Positions 1 to 9,288 are shown, counted from the first letter of the stretch. The stretch is DNA of 64,000 nt from Nitrospira sp. (GCA_029194665.1 JARFXO010000002.1:62001-126000); one strand, 5' to 3'. The notes: a model not told the origin generated them from the letters alone. Numbers and translations: made by a program.

Positions 1-548
1 TCGGACGTTTGTCCGCCCATGATCGTGTTCCACACGCCGTTCGTGCTCATGCCAATCGAGGAGCCGAACACCACGCGAATGCCGTCTGCTCCATAGGTGT
101 CGATGTAGGGTCCCAAGTTCGACCCGGCGAAATAGATGAGCTTCTGCGCTCGTTGCTGGTTCATAAAATACCCCTGTTGCCAGCGGGTGTAGTATCGAAT
201 CCAGAATTCTGGTTGAGGAGTCGTGAAACAGAACTCCGCAGACCCTGAATTGTTGTTTTTTCCGCTTCCGATCCAGTGGCGTTGCCCGCTTCCTCCGCCT
301 CCTGCCGCCATGTTTGCTAATGGGGTGATTTGCTCAACCTGGCCTGTACTTGCCGTCCAATCCCCATATCTTGCCAACCCATCGCACGTCAACCAGGCGG
401 CGTCACGCTGTTTCTGCTCGGGACAATTGAACGTGGTAGACCAGAAGCCAGAAGATATGTCAATGGCAGCTTCACTGACTTGAGGTGAAGCAAGGGCAAT
501 GGCAAGAATGAGAATGACGTTTCGAACTGGCACTATTCGTATCATCAT
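1..548 (-). CDS. Secreted hypothetical protein, partial (C-terminus beyond window edge)
   Basis: An open frame enters from the left edge and reads leftward from an ATG-ATG pair at 548/545. A strong AGGAGG lies at 551-556; its spacing suits the second ATG (545) better. About 180 residues are visible. The N-terminus has a basic start, a hydrophobic stretch (VILILAIALA) and a likely signal-peptidase site near VSEAA. The mature part is rich in Gly, Ser, Asn and aromatic residues and has paired cysteines, as in jelly-roll carbohydrate-binding or lyase-like folds, but I do not recognise the family. Being at the end of a glycan cluster, it could be a surface or matrix protein. Whether it ends in a PEP-CTERM sorting tail cannot be seen because the C-terminus is missing. 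Confidence 0.7.
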   Translation of the reverse strand, partial: MMIRIVPVRNVILILAIALASPQVSEAAIDISSGFWSTTFNCPEQKQRDAAWLTCDGLARYGDWTASTGQVEQITPLANMAAGGGGSGQRHWIGSGKNNNSGSAEFCFTTPQPEFWIRYYTRWQQGYFMNQQRAQKLIYFAGSNLGPYIDTYGADGIRVVFGSSIGMSTNGVWNTIMGGQTS

Positions 549-1019
549 TTCCTCCTAGGATTTGCTGCAATGCACTCCAGTGATGGCTCATTAGAGCAAT
601 GCGGAACAATTATGTACACCCCGTCGCAGCAGCATCCGTGTTAGTTCTCGTTAATATTTAAAAATGCTCTTATTTGCCTCTGTCGATATGGGGCACTATA
701 ATGTGCCTAGCAAGATATGCGCCAATTCTCGACAGGTTGAAAGCCGATTCCTCACGCTAGATGTCATCTAATATCAGCATCTTAATGAAGCGTTCATCTG
801 TATCGCCATCTGACGTTTCTTGTCTTGCAGGAAAAACCCTCCACATCCGGCTCGGCTCAGAAAGATCTCAAGCTGATGTCCGGGGCAACACTTATCCTGA
901 ACATGCTTCCCTCGCTTTCCTCGACGAATCTGCATGTCGAGCTGCAATCAATCCAAACCGTACAAGCGACGGATATGCTTGCAATTCACAAGATGGTCGA
1001 GCTTGCTCTTCTCATAACG
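549..1019. other. Intergenic region without a convincing gene
   Basis: About 470 bases separate the SDR gene from the partial secreted protein. Short open frames on the plus strand overlap the SDR gene antisense, have low-complexity composition and match nothing I recognise, so I do not call them. The stretch near 640-720 is AT-rich and holds the only promoter-like pattern seen. Confidence 0.5.
674..702 (+). promoter_or_regulatory. Possible sigma-70-type promoter (rightward)
   Basis: TTGCCT at 674-679 and a perfect TATAAT at 697-702 are separated by 17 bases. The -10 box lies inside an inverted repeat (GGCAC / GTGCC). No credible rightward gene follows, so this could drive an antisense RNA against the SDR gene, or be chance. 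Confidence 0.3.
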
Positions 1020-2042
1020 CTACTGCTCGTTATCTGGAGCAGCTGGCCGTCCATACCCCAGCAGGAGTCGCTCCGCGCCTTGATTGAAGCTGATGCGAGA
1101 CTTCCACCCGATCACTTTATCGACCTTTTCTGGGCTATACCTGACGCATTTCTGCGATGACACTAGTCTGTACACGGAGAGGACAGGCTGTATTCCAACG
1201 AGCGTGAGCAGTTTTTCTTGCACCCATGTCACAATAAGCAGCCAGGACATCGGACAATAGAGCACAATCGCTTTCGGATTCAACGGCTTAACTACATGTT
1301 CCATGTACATCATCTTCGTGACCAGATCCTGATCCACCACGTTAAACACCTGATTGTCCGCCGCGCTATTGCGCATGCATTCCACGATTGAATCCACCGC
1401 ATTATCCACATGAAGAAGCGGTACCGCGCATTCCCCATCGCCGAATACAACGAAGATTCGTCGGGCAAATGAAGCGCCCATCATTCTCGTATATACGTCG
1501 CCTCCAGGCCCGTACAGCGTTCCTGGCCTGAGCACAACAATAGGATAGCCATCATGGTTCATGGCCTCAGTCACCAAGGCCTCGGCTCGAATTTTAGCGG
1601 CAGAATAATGTCCACGGCGAAGAGGAAATCGCTCGAGTTGTGCCTCTTCAGTCACAACCTGGTTCTCATTGTACCCAGCAACCTCGTAGACACTGCATGA
1701 GCTGATATAGACGAGCTTCTTGATACAACCCATCCTACAGGCATCGAGAATGTTTCGTGTGCCTTGAACGGTTGCAGTGTCAGAGTCCCTCGCAGTTCCG
1801 CTCGTTCCAGCTGCGGCATGCACTACAACGTCGACACCCTCGACGGCGGCCATGACCGATGATTCGTCAGCCAAATCGCCAATAGTGATCTCCACCCCCA
1901 ATTCCTTTAGAGAGCCTGCATTAGATTGTTTGCGCGCGAAAGCCCGCACCGGATACCCCTCGGTGACCAAACGCTTCGCAAGCCTTTGCCCTAGAAACCC
2001 CGTTGCACCGGTTACAAGGACGTTGGTCGGTTTCGTTATCAC
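1020..2042 (-). CDS. NAD(P)-dependent sugar epimerase/dehydratase (extended SDR)
   Basis: This 340-residue protein has the length and fold signature of extended short-chain dehydrogenases acting on nucleotide sugars. The N-terminal Rossmann motif TGATGFLG lies at about residues 11-18. An acidic loop (GDLADESS) and YSAAKIRAEA, the catalytic Tyr-x3-Lys, follow near residue 146. The VLRPGTLYGPGG segment is typical of the substrate-binding half. It probably converts a nucleotide-sugar precursor for the surrounding glycan cluster; the substrate cannot be read from sequence. The IS1634-type element begins about 90 bases upstream of its start, so the gene is now separated from the FemAB-like gene it probably once followed. 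Confidence 0.85.
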   Translation of the reverse strand: MITKPTNVLVTGATGFLGQRLAKRLVTEGYPVRAFARKQSNAGSLKELGVEITIGDLADESSVMAAVEGVDVVVHAAAGTSGTARDSDTATVQGTRNILDACRMGCIKKLVYISSCSVYEVAGYNENQVVTEEAQLERFPLRRGHYSAAKIRAEALVTEAMNHDGYPIVVLRPGTLYGPGGDVYTRMMGASFARRIFVVFGDGECAVPLLHVDNAVDSIVECMRNSAADNQVFNVVDQDLVTKMMYMEHVVKPLNPKAIVLYCPMSWLLIVTWVQEKLLTLVGIQPVLSVYRLVSSQKCVRYSPEKVDKVIGWKSRISFNQGAERLLLGYGRPAAPDNEQ

Positions 2043-2130
2043 GTGTGGAGCGTGTTCACGGAGAATCAGCGAAGGCTGGTCGTGAGACTACGCTGTGCCT
2101 CTTGAGTCATGTCCCGACGACCTCAACTTG

Positions 2131-2152
2131 CTAGCCCAACTTCCGCAGTTCG
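2131..2152 (+). repeat. Left terminal inverted repeat of the IS1634-type element
   Basis: Twenty-two bases that match the reverse complement of 4107-4128 without mismatch. Confidence 0.9.
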
Positions 2153-2278
2153 GTCACCTCGGAGTCTTTTTTCGCCCTCTGCGTTCGCGCAACCCCGCGA
2201 CAGACTTACGACCACCTACGTGAAACCACGATGTAGTGCCGACCAACCCCATTGACGTGAACGGGGCGCTCAGTCCAT

Positions 2279-4060
2279 ATGGAACGCAGGATGTATCTGC
2301 GCCATACGACACGCCGCAAGGATGGCAAGATTCATACGTATTGGCGGTTGGTCCGCTCGGTGCGGATGGGCCGCCGGGTCGTCCAGCAAACGGTGGCACA
2401 GTTGGGCGAATTGGATGCCCAAGGCTGTGCCCGTGCGAGAGCGCTGGCTCAGGTGCTCGTCGGAGGGGTCACACAACCGGATCTGTTCACACCGGAGACG
2501 GCGGAGGAAACGGTCGTTCCGGTCCGGCTGGATCCGGTGCGGCTGGAACGCAACCGCCGCTTCGGCGATGTGTGGCTGGGCTGGACGCTGTGGCGCGCCT
2601 TGCAGTTGGACACCGCGTTGGGGTCGCTGCTGCCGGCGGGCCGGGAAGCGGTGTCCTGGGCCACGATGGCGGCGGTCTTGGTCCTGGCCCGATTGTGTGA
2701 ACCGGCGAGTGAGTTGCACATTGCCGAGACCTGGTACCGGCAGACTGCGCTGGAGGACCTGCTCGGCGTGCCGGCTGACCTGGTCAATGAGGATCGCTTG
2801 TATCGGGCGCTGGATCGGCTGCTGCCCCACAAGCGGGCGCTGGAGTCCCACCTGGTGGCCCGACTCCGGGAGCTGTTCGCGTTGGACTATGATCTGCTGC
2901 TCGATGACGTGACGAGCACCTACTTCGAAGGGCCGGCGGCCGCGAATCCGTTAGCACACCGGGGCTACAGCCGGGATCATCGGCCCGACTGCAAGCAAGT
3001 CTGCATCGCCTTGGTGGTCACGCGGGAGGGGCTGCCCCTGGGCTATGAGGTCTTCGCCGGCAACCGCACCGACGTGACGACGGTCGAGGAGATCGTGGGG
3101 ACGATGGAAGCTCGCTATGGGCTCGCGCAGCGGATCTGGGTGATGGATCGGGGCATGACGAGCGAAGAGAATCTGGCCTGGCTGCGGGCCAGCGGGCGCC
3201 GGTATCTGCTCGGGACGCCCAAGAGTGAGTTGCGCAAGTGGGCCCGGGCGCTGACCGACGAGCGCGACTGGACGACGGTGCGGGAGGGCGTGGACGCGAA
3301 GACCTGCCTCGGGCCCGAGGGCGCCGAAACGTTCCTGCTGGTCCGATCCGTCGAGCGGCGCGAGAAGGAGCGGGCGATGCACACGCGCTTCGGGCAGCGC
3401 ATTGAGAGCGGGGTGGCCCGTTTGGCCCGACGACTCAGTCGGGCGCGCCGTCCCCTGGAGCGGGGCCCCATCGAGCGACAGATCGGCCGACTCCTCGCGC
3501 ACAATCCCCGTGCCGCCGGGCGGTACGTGATCGACGTGGTGGCAGACCCGACCACCGCGTCGGGTCTTCGGGTGACGTGGACCAGCCGGCCGGAATGGGA
3601 CGACTGGGCTCGCGTCAGCGACGGCTGCTATGTGCTCCGCACCAACATTCCGGACTGGAGTCCGGAGGACTTGTGGCGCACCTATGTCCAACTCGCCGAC
3701 GCCGAAGCCGCCTTCCGGATTCAGAAAAGCGACTTGGCCCTGCGTCCCATCTGGCATCAACGAGCGGATCGGGTCCAGGCTCACATTCTGGTGTGCTTCT
3801 TGGCCTATGTGCTGTGGAAGACCCTGGAACAGTGGCAACAGCGGGCTGGGCTGGGCCACAGTCCGCGCACGATCTTAGAAGAACTCCGGACCATTCAGAG
3901 CACCGATGTGGTGTTGCCGAGGACGGATGGCCGGGAGGTCCGGCTGCGCTGCGTGGTGCGGCCGGATCACGCCCAGGCCGCCTTGCTCGACCGGTTGGGC
4001 CTGGACTTGCCACACCGATTGCGGCTGACGCCGCCACTTGCGATGGCCACCCCGGTGTAG
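2279..4060 (+). CDS. IS1634-family DDE transposase
   Basis: This 593-residue protein starts [17 protein letters not shown], the usual N-terminus of IS1634 transposases. The frame contains the DDE catalytic region: a first acidic block ([13 protein letters not shown], about residue 207), a second ([16 protein letters not shown], about 288), and a C-terminal Y-R-E/K-like block ([19 protein letters not shown]). No stop or frameshift interrupts it, so the element may still be active. It is transcribed opposite to the glycan genes, so any effect on them would be through interruption of readthrough. Confidence 0.92.
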   Translation: MERRMYLRHTTRRKDGKIHTYWRLVRSVRMGRRVVQQTVAQLGELDAQGCARARALAQVLVGGVTQPDLFTPETAEETVVPVRLDPVRLERNRRFGDVWLGWTLWRALQLDTALGSLLPAGREAVSWATMAAVLVLARLCEPASELHIAETWYRQTALEDLLGVPADLVNEDRLYRALDRLLPHKRALESHLVARLRELFALDYDLLLDDVTSTYFEGPAAANPLAHRGYSRDHRPDCKQVCIALVVTREGLPLGYEVFAGNRTDVTTVEEIVGTMEARYGLAQRIWVMDRGMTSEENLAWLRASGRRYLLGTPKSELRKWARALTDERDWTTVREGVDAKTCLGPEGAETFLLVRSVERREKERAMHTRFGQRIESGVARLARRLSRARRPLERGPIERQIGRLLAHNPRAAGRYVIDVVADPTTASGLRVTWTSRPEWDDWARVSDGCYVLRTNIPDWSPEDLWRTYVQLADAEAAFRIQKSDLALRPIWHQRADRVQAHILVCFLAYVLWKTLEQWQQRAGLGHSPRTILEELRTIQSTDVVLPRTDGREVRLRCVVRPDHAQAALLDRLGLDLPHRLRLTPPLAMATPV

Positions 4061-4106
4061 TGCCGACTTTTTGCACAACCCATTGAAATCCCTCACTCTG
4101 ACATCG

Positions 4107-4128
4107 CGAACTGCGGAAGTTGGGCTAG
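4107..4128 (-). repeat. Right terminal inverted repeat of the IS1634-type element
   Basis: Reverse complement of 2131-2152, perfect over 22 bases, lying about 50 bases before the stop codon of the FemAB-like gene. Confidence 0.9.
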
Positions 4129-4180
4129 TCCGCATTATTCATGAACGGTTCTGCTGAAGACCCACAGGAACTTCGCTGAC

Positions 4181-5203
4181 TCAATCTGAAATGCGACGCC
4201 GTAAGGATGGCCCGACCAAATTGGCTAGCGGCACGGGAATATGCTTCCAGATAGTGGCTGCCCATCGATACCGACTCATCTCATTCCTGGGCGCTCCGGA
4301 TTCCTCCCTGTTTGAACAAATATACAATTGGCGCGGCTCCGCCCCCCACTGACGCTTTGCCTCATACGTTCCAGATCCTTTGGTGGACCGACCAAAATCT
4401 AGATGGCTACATCCGCTTGAGATTGCAAAGCGCATAGCTTCCCAGTACAGGACTTGATTGGGGGATTTATTAAAGTGGGCTCTTAGGGAAGACACCCATG
4501 GGATAGACAATATCCCTCGAAACTGCAGCAATACAGCTCCAGCAATTGGCTCACCCTTGTCGTGCACGATAAGAATACGGGCCGCATCTCCTAACGTCTC
4601 CAACATAGAACGGAAGAACTCCCGAGAATGCGGGGGAGATCCCAGATCCCGCATATTGATCGACCACACACGATAGAACTCATCAACACCATCCACACCG
4701 TGGAGCGTTGAGGACAAGCCATGCCGTAACCCCTTCTTCAACCGATTCCGCCGATCAGATGGAAGCTGCCTGAGCATCGCCTCCTCGGTCTTAGCAAGGG
4801 GAAGCCACATTGTTACCTTGTGTAAGCTACAGAAGAGATCTCCCGCAGACCGGTCCAAGGATCGGATCAGAATTCGGCTCTTGTGCTGACGAGACAGCTG
4901 CATCGCTTCCTTAATTAAAGCTTCTGCTACACCTGGGGCACCGTCCGCACATGCTCCTCCATAATCAAGAAAGGGCATGGACACCAGCTGTGTCCCCACC
5001 ATGAATCCTCTGACAAACCCTATGGGCAGAATGCCCCTCATCCTTCCATTATCGACAACCGCAAGCATCCTGGCCTGGATCCCATAAGACTTCTCAATGA
5101 CTTCGCGCCAACCGAACAGGTGCCCTACAGTGCCGTCTTTGGCACGAAGTACAAACTCATCCCATGTCTTACGGTCTTTCCAATCTACTATTTGCAAAGC
5201 CAC
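4181..5203 (-). CDS. FemAB-like GNAT-fold acyltransferase, XrtA/PEP-CTERM-associated type
   Basis: The 340 residues form a tandem GNAT fold of the FemAB-like family that is repeatedly found in exosortase A loci. Typical blocks are GHLFGWREVIEKSYG near the N-terminus, FLDYGGACADG, the basic SDRRNRLKKG stretch, and the C-terminal CSHLDFGRSTKGSGTYEAKR. Family members are thought to transfer an aminoacyl or acyl group; the substrate is unknown. The start is GTG at 5203 or TTG at 5197; AGAGGG fits the second slightly better. It lies downstream of the GMC oxidoreductase, separated by 233 bases that show no gene. Confidence 0.85.
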   Translation of the reverse strand: MALQIVDWKDRKTWDEFVLRAKDGTVGHLFGWREVIEKSYGIQARMLAVVDNGRMRGILPIGFVRGFMVGTQLVSMPFLDYGGACADGAPGVAEALIKEAMQLSRQHKSRILIRSLDRSAGDLFCSLHKVTMWLPLAKTEEAMLRQLPSDRRNRLKKGLRHGLSSTLHGVDGVDEFYRVWSINMRDLGSPPHSREFFRSMLETLGDAARILIVHDKGEPIAGAVLLQFRGILSIPWVSSLRAHFNKSPNQVLYWEAMRFAISSGCSHLDFGRSTKGSGTYEAKRQWGAEPRQLYICSNREESGAPRNEMSRYRWAATIWKHIPVPLANLVGPSLRRRISD

Positions 5204-5436
5204 CCTCTTCTACCGACGAAAGGGATACCCATAAGGTCGATCTCACAATTGCGTGGACCTGATCGTCCTCAAGGCGAGGTGGCGTGGTCCACGGCCACGA
5301 GGAAAACGCGGTCAGGAGTCCGCTGACAGAAAGGAGGACACAGCAGAAAGATTCATGAACTTCATTCAGATGAAAACCTGTCCAAACAATAGGGGGAACC
5401 TCAAATTGAGTTTGGCCCCTAGTGTCGGACAGGCTC

Positions 5437-6900
5437 CTAGATACCGGACACCGCGTCACAGCACTTTAATGCAAGTGCCGCAATGGTTAGGCCAGTGTTC
5501 GCGTGGCCGGAATACGCCAGTACAGAACCGTCAGCCACAAATAGGTTATCGGTCCCAAACACTCGCAGATCTGCATCCACAACGCCCTCCGAGACATTCA
5601 TCGCCATCCGACACGCACCAGAGTGATGCCCTGCACTATCCAATCGGGAGCTTATGCGTGGGAATATAGTGAAAAACTCGAACAGCCTCGAGTAATTCTG
5701 GAAATACAGCGCGAGAAATTTTTTCAGTGATTGACAGTCTGTATCTGATATGCCCCATTTGATCCCGAACTTCCCGGTATCAAGTTGACGTATTTGGGCA
5801 TTGTCATCCGGGAATTGCTCGAAAAACACCAACCCCGATACGTAGCTTGTCGAGTACGATAATCCGTATTTAAAGTTGATCGCGTCGAATAACAGGTCCG
5901 CATGCCTGACAAGACGGACAATATCGAGTGGACTGATTGACTTCCCTTTATAGGTCACCAGTTTTCGCTTCAGAACGTCGTATGTGCCAGGGTCCTTCAT
6001 CGAGATGGCCGGGCGCAAATAGAGAATGTGATTACGGCCGTCCACATTGTTCAAACAGTCCGGGTTAAGGGCAAAACCATACCGAAGCTTATATCCCTTC
6101 CGAGCCAGGCCGAATAGTGGCCGCAGGGTCATGTGGTGCCGTAGTTTCGCTTTGAATACGAATCCGGTCGGATGATCTATGATGAATTTCCCGATTGGTA
6201 GCTTCCTCAGCGGAGGACATTCTCGAATGGAATTTAGAAGTATCTTTGGAGACCCTAACCCTCCTGCACTTAAGATAAAGATGTCGGCAGAGAATTTCCT
6301 CAAACTCCCACTTGTGAGATCAATTCCTTCTGCGTAGGTGATACGGCTGGAGCTGGAGTTCACCAGCCTCCTTATTTCGATATTGGGGGCTACCTGCAGC
6401 CCATGTAGCCCCTGCGCGCGCTGAATCAGCGAGCGGCTGGAAAATGGCTTGTCTGGATAGAGAAGCGCTTTTAATCTGAACGCACCCCCTGTTTTTCCGA
6501 AACCGCCTATAGGGACATCTAGTGGGGATTCGATGTCGTCCAGTGAATATGCCTTCTCACCGCGAACGAGAGCCACGGCTTGAGCATAGTAATTACGAAG
6601 CTGACTATACGTGAACGGAGCTCTGATACGCTTATCATGGTCAGATATCCCCTCCACGTCCGTTCTATCGAGAATAGTCAGCCCGCCATGCCAGAAGTTG
6701 GAAGTTCCACCAATACCACTCCCTCTGGTAAAAGGCATTTTCACTTCTGTCGGATCCCATAGTTCATTACTAGGAGACAACGGTGCAGGAGCATCTCCTA
6801 GTTCCACAAGACTTACGGAATGACCTCTTGCCGCCAGAGTTGAGGCAAGGATCCCTCCCGCCAAACCACCGCCTATCACACAAACTGTTTTTCGCATCAC
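5437..6900 (-). CDS. FAD-dependent GMC-type oxidoreductase
   Basis: The 487-residue protein begins with an FAD-binding Rossmann motif (VIGGGLAGGILAS, residues 8-20). It ends with the GMC C-terminal signature: SAGHHSGACRM, then FGTDNLFVADGSV and GHANTGLTIAALA. GMC enzymes oxidise alcohols or sugars; several homologues sit in polysaccharide loci and act on sugar hydroxyls. Here it could oxidise a glycan precursor, but nothing fixes the substrate. It follows the DUF218 gene by about 80 bases and probably shares its transcript. Confidence 0.85.
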   Translation of the reverse strand: MMRKTVCVIGGGLAGGILASTLAARGHSVSLVELGDAPAPLSPSNELWDPTEVKMPFTRGSGIGGTSNFWHGGLTILDRTDVEGISDHDKRIRAPFTYSQLRNYYAQAVALVRGEKAYSLDDIESPLDVPIGGFGKTGGAFRLKALLYPDKPFSSRSLIQRAQGLHGLQVAPNIEIRRLVNSSSSRITYAEGIDLTSGSLRKFSADIFILSAGGLGSPKILLNSIRECPPLRKLPIGKFIIDHPTGFVFKAKLRHHMTLRPLFGLARKGYKLRYGFALNPDCLNNVDGRNHILYLRPAISMKDPGTYDVLKRKLVTYKGKSISPLDIVRLVRHADLLFDAINFKYGLSYSTSYVSGLVFFEQFPDDNAQIRQLDTGKFGIKWGISDTDCQSLKKFLALYFQNYSRLFEFFTIFPRISSRLDSAGHHSGACRMAMNVSEGVVDADLRVFGTDNLFVADGSVLAYSGHANTGLTIAALALKCCDAVSGI

Positions 6901-6982
6901 GGTATAAGATGGGAAGAGGTGGTGGTTGTGCAGAAGACTCTTCGTTTACCCTTTCTACTTTTCAGGGGAGCTTGCGCGCTGA

Positions 6983-7621
6983 CTAAATTAGAAATATTTT
7001 GTAAACGCCAAGCTTTAAGCATTCCCAGATTAGTGCCGATGCTCCGACTTGGTCATTGGCTGCATAAATGTAAAGAGAAACATCCTGGCCTGCTGCCAGA
7101 GATGTGAACGTCTGCCAAACTCGTTGAGTGTGAGAAGAGGAAGTTACAAGGATGAGGGATTGGTAACCGCGAAGACGTGTTACTTCAATCACGGTTTCAG
7201 CTTCACCCAACGTACCAAAAATCCTGGGTGGAACAACAATGGGTTCAAGATCGCCAGAAGGAAGGCCAAGGTCTGCCAGATGACGCGCTGCCCACTCATC
7301 ATTAGTAAGATTGCGTCCGAGATCTTGGCTGTACCGAGTCTTGCCGGGACGGCTTAGAAAAAGAACTTTGGCAACCGTTCCCTCCCTGTATAACGCAGAG
7401 GCAAGAAGGAATCGTTTCTCAAGGCTTGCCTCAGTCCCCCCAAGAACATAGGCAACTGCTGGCGATCGTTCAGGGAGTGCATCTCTAGTCTTGGATGGAT
7501 GGATTGTATGCTCGACGGTCAGCCCTCTTTCAGTGCAGCAGGATGTGGCTGCAAAGCTCAAGAAAGTCGCAAAGACAAAAAAGACGAGCCCAGCGCTTCG
7601 AGCCGACCAAGGAATAGTCAA
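6983..7621 (-). CDS. DUF218 (ElyC/SanA/YdcF-like) membrane-anchored protein
   Basis: The protein has 212 residues. An N-terminal hydrophobic segment (AGLVFFVFATFLSFAA) is followed by a cysteine-containing stretch that could be a lipobox-like or plain signal-anchor end. The remainder carries DUF218 blocks: AYVLGGTEASLEKRFLLA, LSRPGKTRYSQDL and LILVTSSSHTQRVW. Family members affect envelope polysaccharide or lipid-carrier metabolism; their chemistry is unresolved. The only in-frame start is a TTG at 7621, four bases from the stop of the glycosyltransferase stub upstream, suggesting that this gene was translationally coupled to a now-deleted partner. Confidence 0.75.
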   Translation of the reverse strand: MTIPWSARSAGLVFFVFATFLSFAATSCCTERGLTVEHTIHPSKTRDALPERSPAVAYVLGGTEASLEKRFLLASALYREGTVAKVLFLSRPGKTRYSQDLGRNLTNDEWAARHLADLGLPSGDLEPIVVPPRIFGTLGEAETVIEVTRLRGYQSLILVTSSSHTQRVWQTFTSLAAGQDVSLYIYAANDQVGASALIWECLKLGVYKIFLI

Positions 7622-7624
7622 CTC

Positions 7625-7813
7625 TATACTTTCATAAGTGATCGAAAAAGGCTTGCATAAACCCGACCGCAGTCTTCTCGGCTATGACAGGAAGCCATAT
7701 GCCTAAACTTGGCCCCGAGTATTAAGCACAGCCTCTTGTTGTTAATCATGAGCATGAGAGCACTTGTGAGCTTCACCGCATCATCATTTGGAGCGAGAAT
7801 GCCGTTTTCTACT
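7625..7813 (-). pseudogene. 3-prime stub of a GT4-type glycosyltransferase, cut at the IS boundary
   Basis: The minus-strand frame immediately next to the IS5/IS427-type element reads VENGILAPNDDAVKLTSALM and continues to a TAG at 7625-7627. This is the C-terminal nucleotide-sugar binding and tail region of GT4 glycosyltransferases: compare DGHNGFLVPSGDAAAF and DENGVLVRPNDSEALS in intact relatives at 12.7 and 13.8 kb. About 60 codons remain. The rest of the gene is not on the far side of the element, where an unrelated GNAT gene ends, so more than a simple insertion has happened. Confidence 0.75.
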
Positions 7814-7814
7814 A

Positions 7815-8670
7815 GGGCGTGTCATCAATTAATTTTCTCGATTCACAGAGCCATCGTGTTGTGATTTACTCCGTCCCAGACCAAAGGAGGGGTCTGCGGA
7901 TGGTGAGACGGTATGGATTGCGTGATGACCAATGGGAGAAGATCGAGCATCTGCTGCCTGGTCGTGAAGAGACGGTGGGCGTGACGGCGAAGGACAACCG
8001 GCTGTTTGTGGAAGCGGTGTTGTACCGGTATCGCGCGGGGATCCCGTGGCGGGATCTGCCGGAGCGGTTCGGAGATTTCCGAGTGATCCACACACGCCAT
8101 ACGCGCTGGAGTCGACGCGGCGTCTGGAAGCGGGTGTTTGAACGTCTTGCTGACGATCCTGACAACGAATACGCGATGATCGATTCCACCATCGTTCGTG
8201 CCCACCAGCACAGCGCTGGTGCAAAAGGGGGCACCACGCGCAGGAAGCCATCGGACGCAGCAAGGGTGGCCTGACCACCAAAATCCACGCCACCTGTGAT
8301 GCGTTGGGTAACCCAACGGGGTTTCATCTCACCCCAGGGCAGGCGCATGACCTGGAGGGCGCCGATGTCTTGCTACCCGGCATTGACGCGGATACCATCA
8401 TTGCCGATAAGGCCTTTGATGCCGATGAACGGGTGATCCAGCCGCTGCAACGAGCGGGCAAGGTCGTGGTCATTCCCCCCAAAGCCAACAGAACCACCCC
8501 CCGCGAATACGATCAAGACCTCTACCGAGCCCGGCATCTGATTGAGAACTTCTTCGCCAGACTCAAGCAATTCCGCGCCATCGCCACCCGCTACGACAAA
8601 CGCGCCGCCAATTTCCTCGGTGCCATCTATCTCGCTGCTTCAATGACATGGCTTAATTGATGACACGCCC
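7815..8670 (+). mobile_element. IS5-family (IS427-like group) insertion sequence
   Basis: The ends are perfect inverted repeats beginning GGGCGTGTCATCAATTAA (7815-7832, and complement at 8653-8670), flanked by TA on both sides. The 856-base element holds a two-frame transposase. Length, ends and the two-frame arrangement fit the IS427 group of IS5. It lies between the glycosyltransferase stub and the GNAT gene, whose stop codon is only a few bases away. Confidence 0.9.
7900..8660 (+). CDS. IS5-family transposase in two overlapping frames (-1 shift)
   Basis: The first frame starts at ATG 7900 behind GGAGG and reads MVRRYGLRDDQWEKIEHLLPG, the N-terminal domain of IS427-type transposases, then YAMIDSTIVRAHQHSAGAKG with the first catalytic Asp. 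It then runs out at about 8274. The -1 frame carries QEAIGRSKGGLTTKIHA, ADKAFDADERV and ARHLIENFFARLKQFRAIAT, the rest of the catalytic core. The two frames overlap across an A4G5 run at about 8222-8230. Members of this group often use programmed -1 frameshifting, so this may be a working gene rather than a broken one. Confidence 0.85.
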
Positions 8671-8676
8671 TAGTCG

Positions 8677-9288
8677 CTACACAGGCACTTTCCGGTTGAA
8701 TGGACCAATGGTTCTGATCCGTTTCGTTTCCTTGAAGTCCAGTCGTTTTATATTCTTAATAAAAGCCACGTTATTTTCATGAACTACCACTGCAACCTTC
8801 TTGTAACCTAGCTTTTGAAGAGACTTGAACGCAAACTTCAAGATCATCATTGACAATTTTCTCCCTCTAAATCTCGGCAATGTTGCGACATGATTTATCT
8901 CACAAACATCTGGGTCGAGGATCACAAACCGGCTGTATTCGTCCTTTGAATAGACCCAGTGGACATATGCAATCTCTTCACCGCAGAAACCGATGCAACA
9001 TGTTTTGGCGTTGTGTATTTGGTCAGAGAAAAATTCTCGAGGTAAATTTTTATCTTTCCTAAGCCGGTCCAATTCTTCCAGAGATGGCGAGATGATCTTA
9101 ATTCCAGGATCGAGGTCAATCTCCGGAAACTCTCTTCTTAAATCCTTCTCAAATACCAAAAAGGTATTCACTCGGAAAAGACTATAATAAACAAATCGAA
9201 TAAGGCTAAATGGGCTCGGCCCATAGTGATGGTAAGCTATTTCCCTGAAATTCCTAATCGTAAAGACGATTTTCTTATGAATCTGCAC
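8677..9288 (-). CDS. GNAT-family N-acetyltransferase
   Basis: This 203-residue protein has an N-terminal region of about 95 residues followed by a GNAT core. The acetyl-CoA binding strand-loop INHVATLPRFRGRKLSMMIL (R-G-R-K in place of the usual R/Q-x-x-G-x-G/A) lies near residue 140, then a terminal VVHENNVAFIKNIKRLDFK segment typical of the family. It probably acylates an amino sugar or another cluster product. AT-rich codons (many AAA, ATA, TTT) stand out from neighbouring genes and suggest separate acquisition. The stop TAG at 8677-8679 lies just outside the IS end, so the present C-terminus could be original or slightly altered. Confidence 0.75.
   Translation of the reverse strand: MQIHKKIVFTIRNFREIAYHHYGPSPFSLIRFVYYSLFRVNTFLVFEKDLRREFPEIDLDPGIKIISPSLEELDRLRKDKNLPREFFSDQIHNAKTCCIGFCGEEIAYVHWVYSKDEYSRFVILDPDVCEINHVATLPRFRGRKLSMMILKFAFKSLQKLGYKKVAVVVHENNVAFIKNIKRLDFKETKRIRTIGPFNRKVPV

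Larger units (their letters stand above)
2131..4128 (+). mobile_element. IS1634-family insertion sequence, complete
   Basis: A 22-base perfect inverted repeat (CTAGCCCAACTTCCGCAGTT plus CG) bounds the element at 2131-2152 and 4107-4128 and encloses one full-length transposase. The outer CTAG could be a palindromic 4-base target duplication rather than part of the repeat, in which case the element is 2135-4124. Its GC content is visibly higher than its neighbours. It sits head-on to the glycan cluster, between the SDR gene and the FemAB-like gene. Confidence 0.9.

Noticed and set aside
690-706. Sigma-54 promoter for the partial secreted protein
   Set aside because: The minus strand has a GGCAC and a GC element, but the spacing is off by one from the -24/-12 consensus.
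825-1160. Plus-strand frame of 111 codons with a hydrophobic stretch, downstream of a promoter-like pattern
   Set aside because: It overlaps the SDR gene antisense, has no ribosome site and no recognisable domain.
2270-4135. Several long antisense and alternative-frame open frames within the IS1634-type element
   Set aside because: They arise from the high GC content of the transposase gene; none has recognisable domains.
5169-5459. Minus-strand frame of 96 codons between the GMC and FemAB-like genes
   Set aside because: No domain, no ribosome site, overlaps both neighbours.
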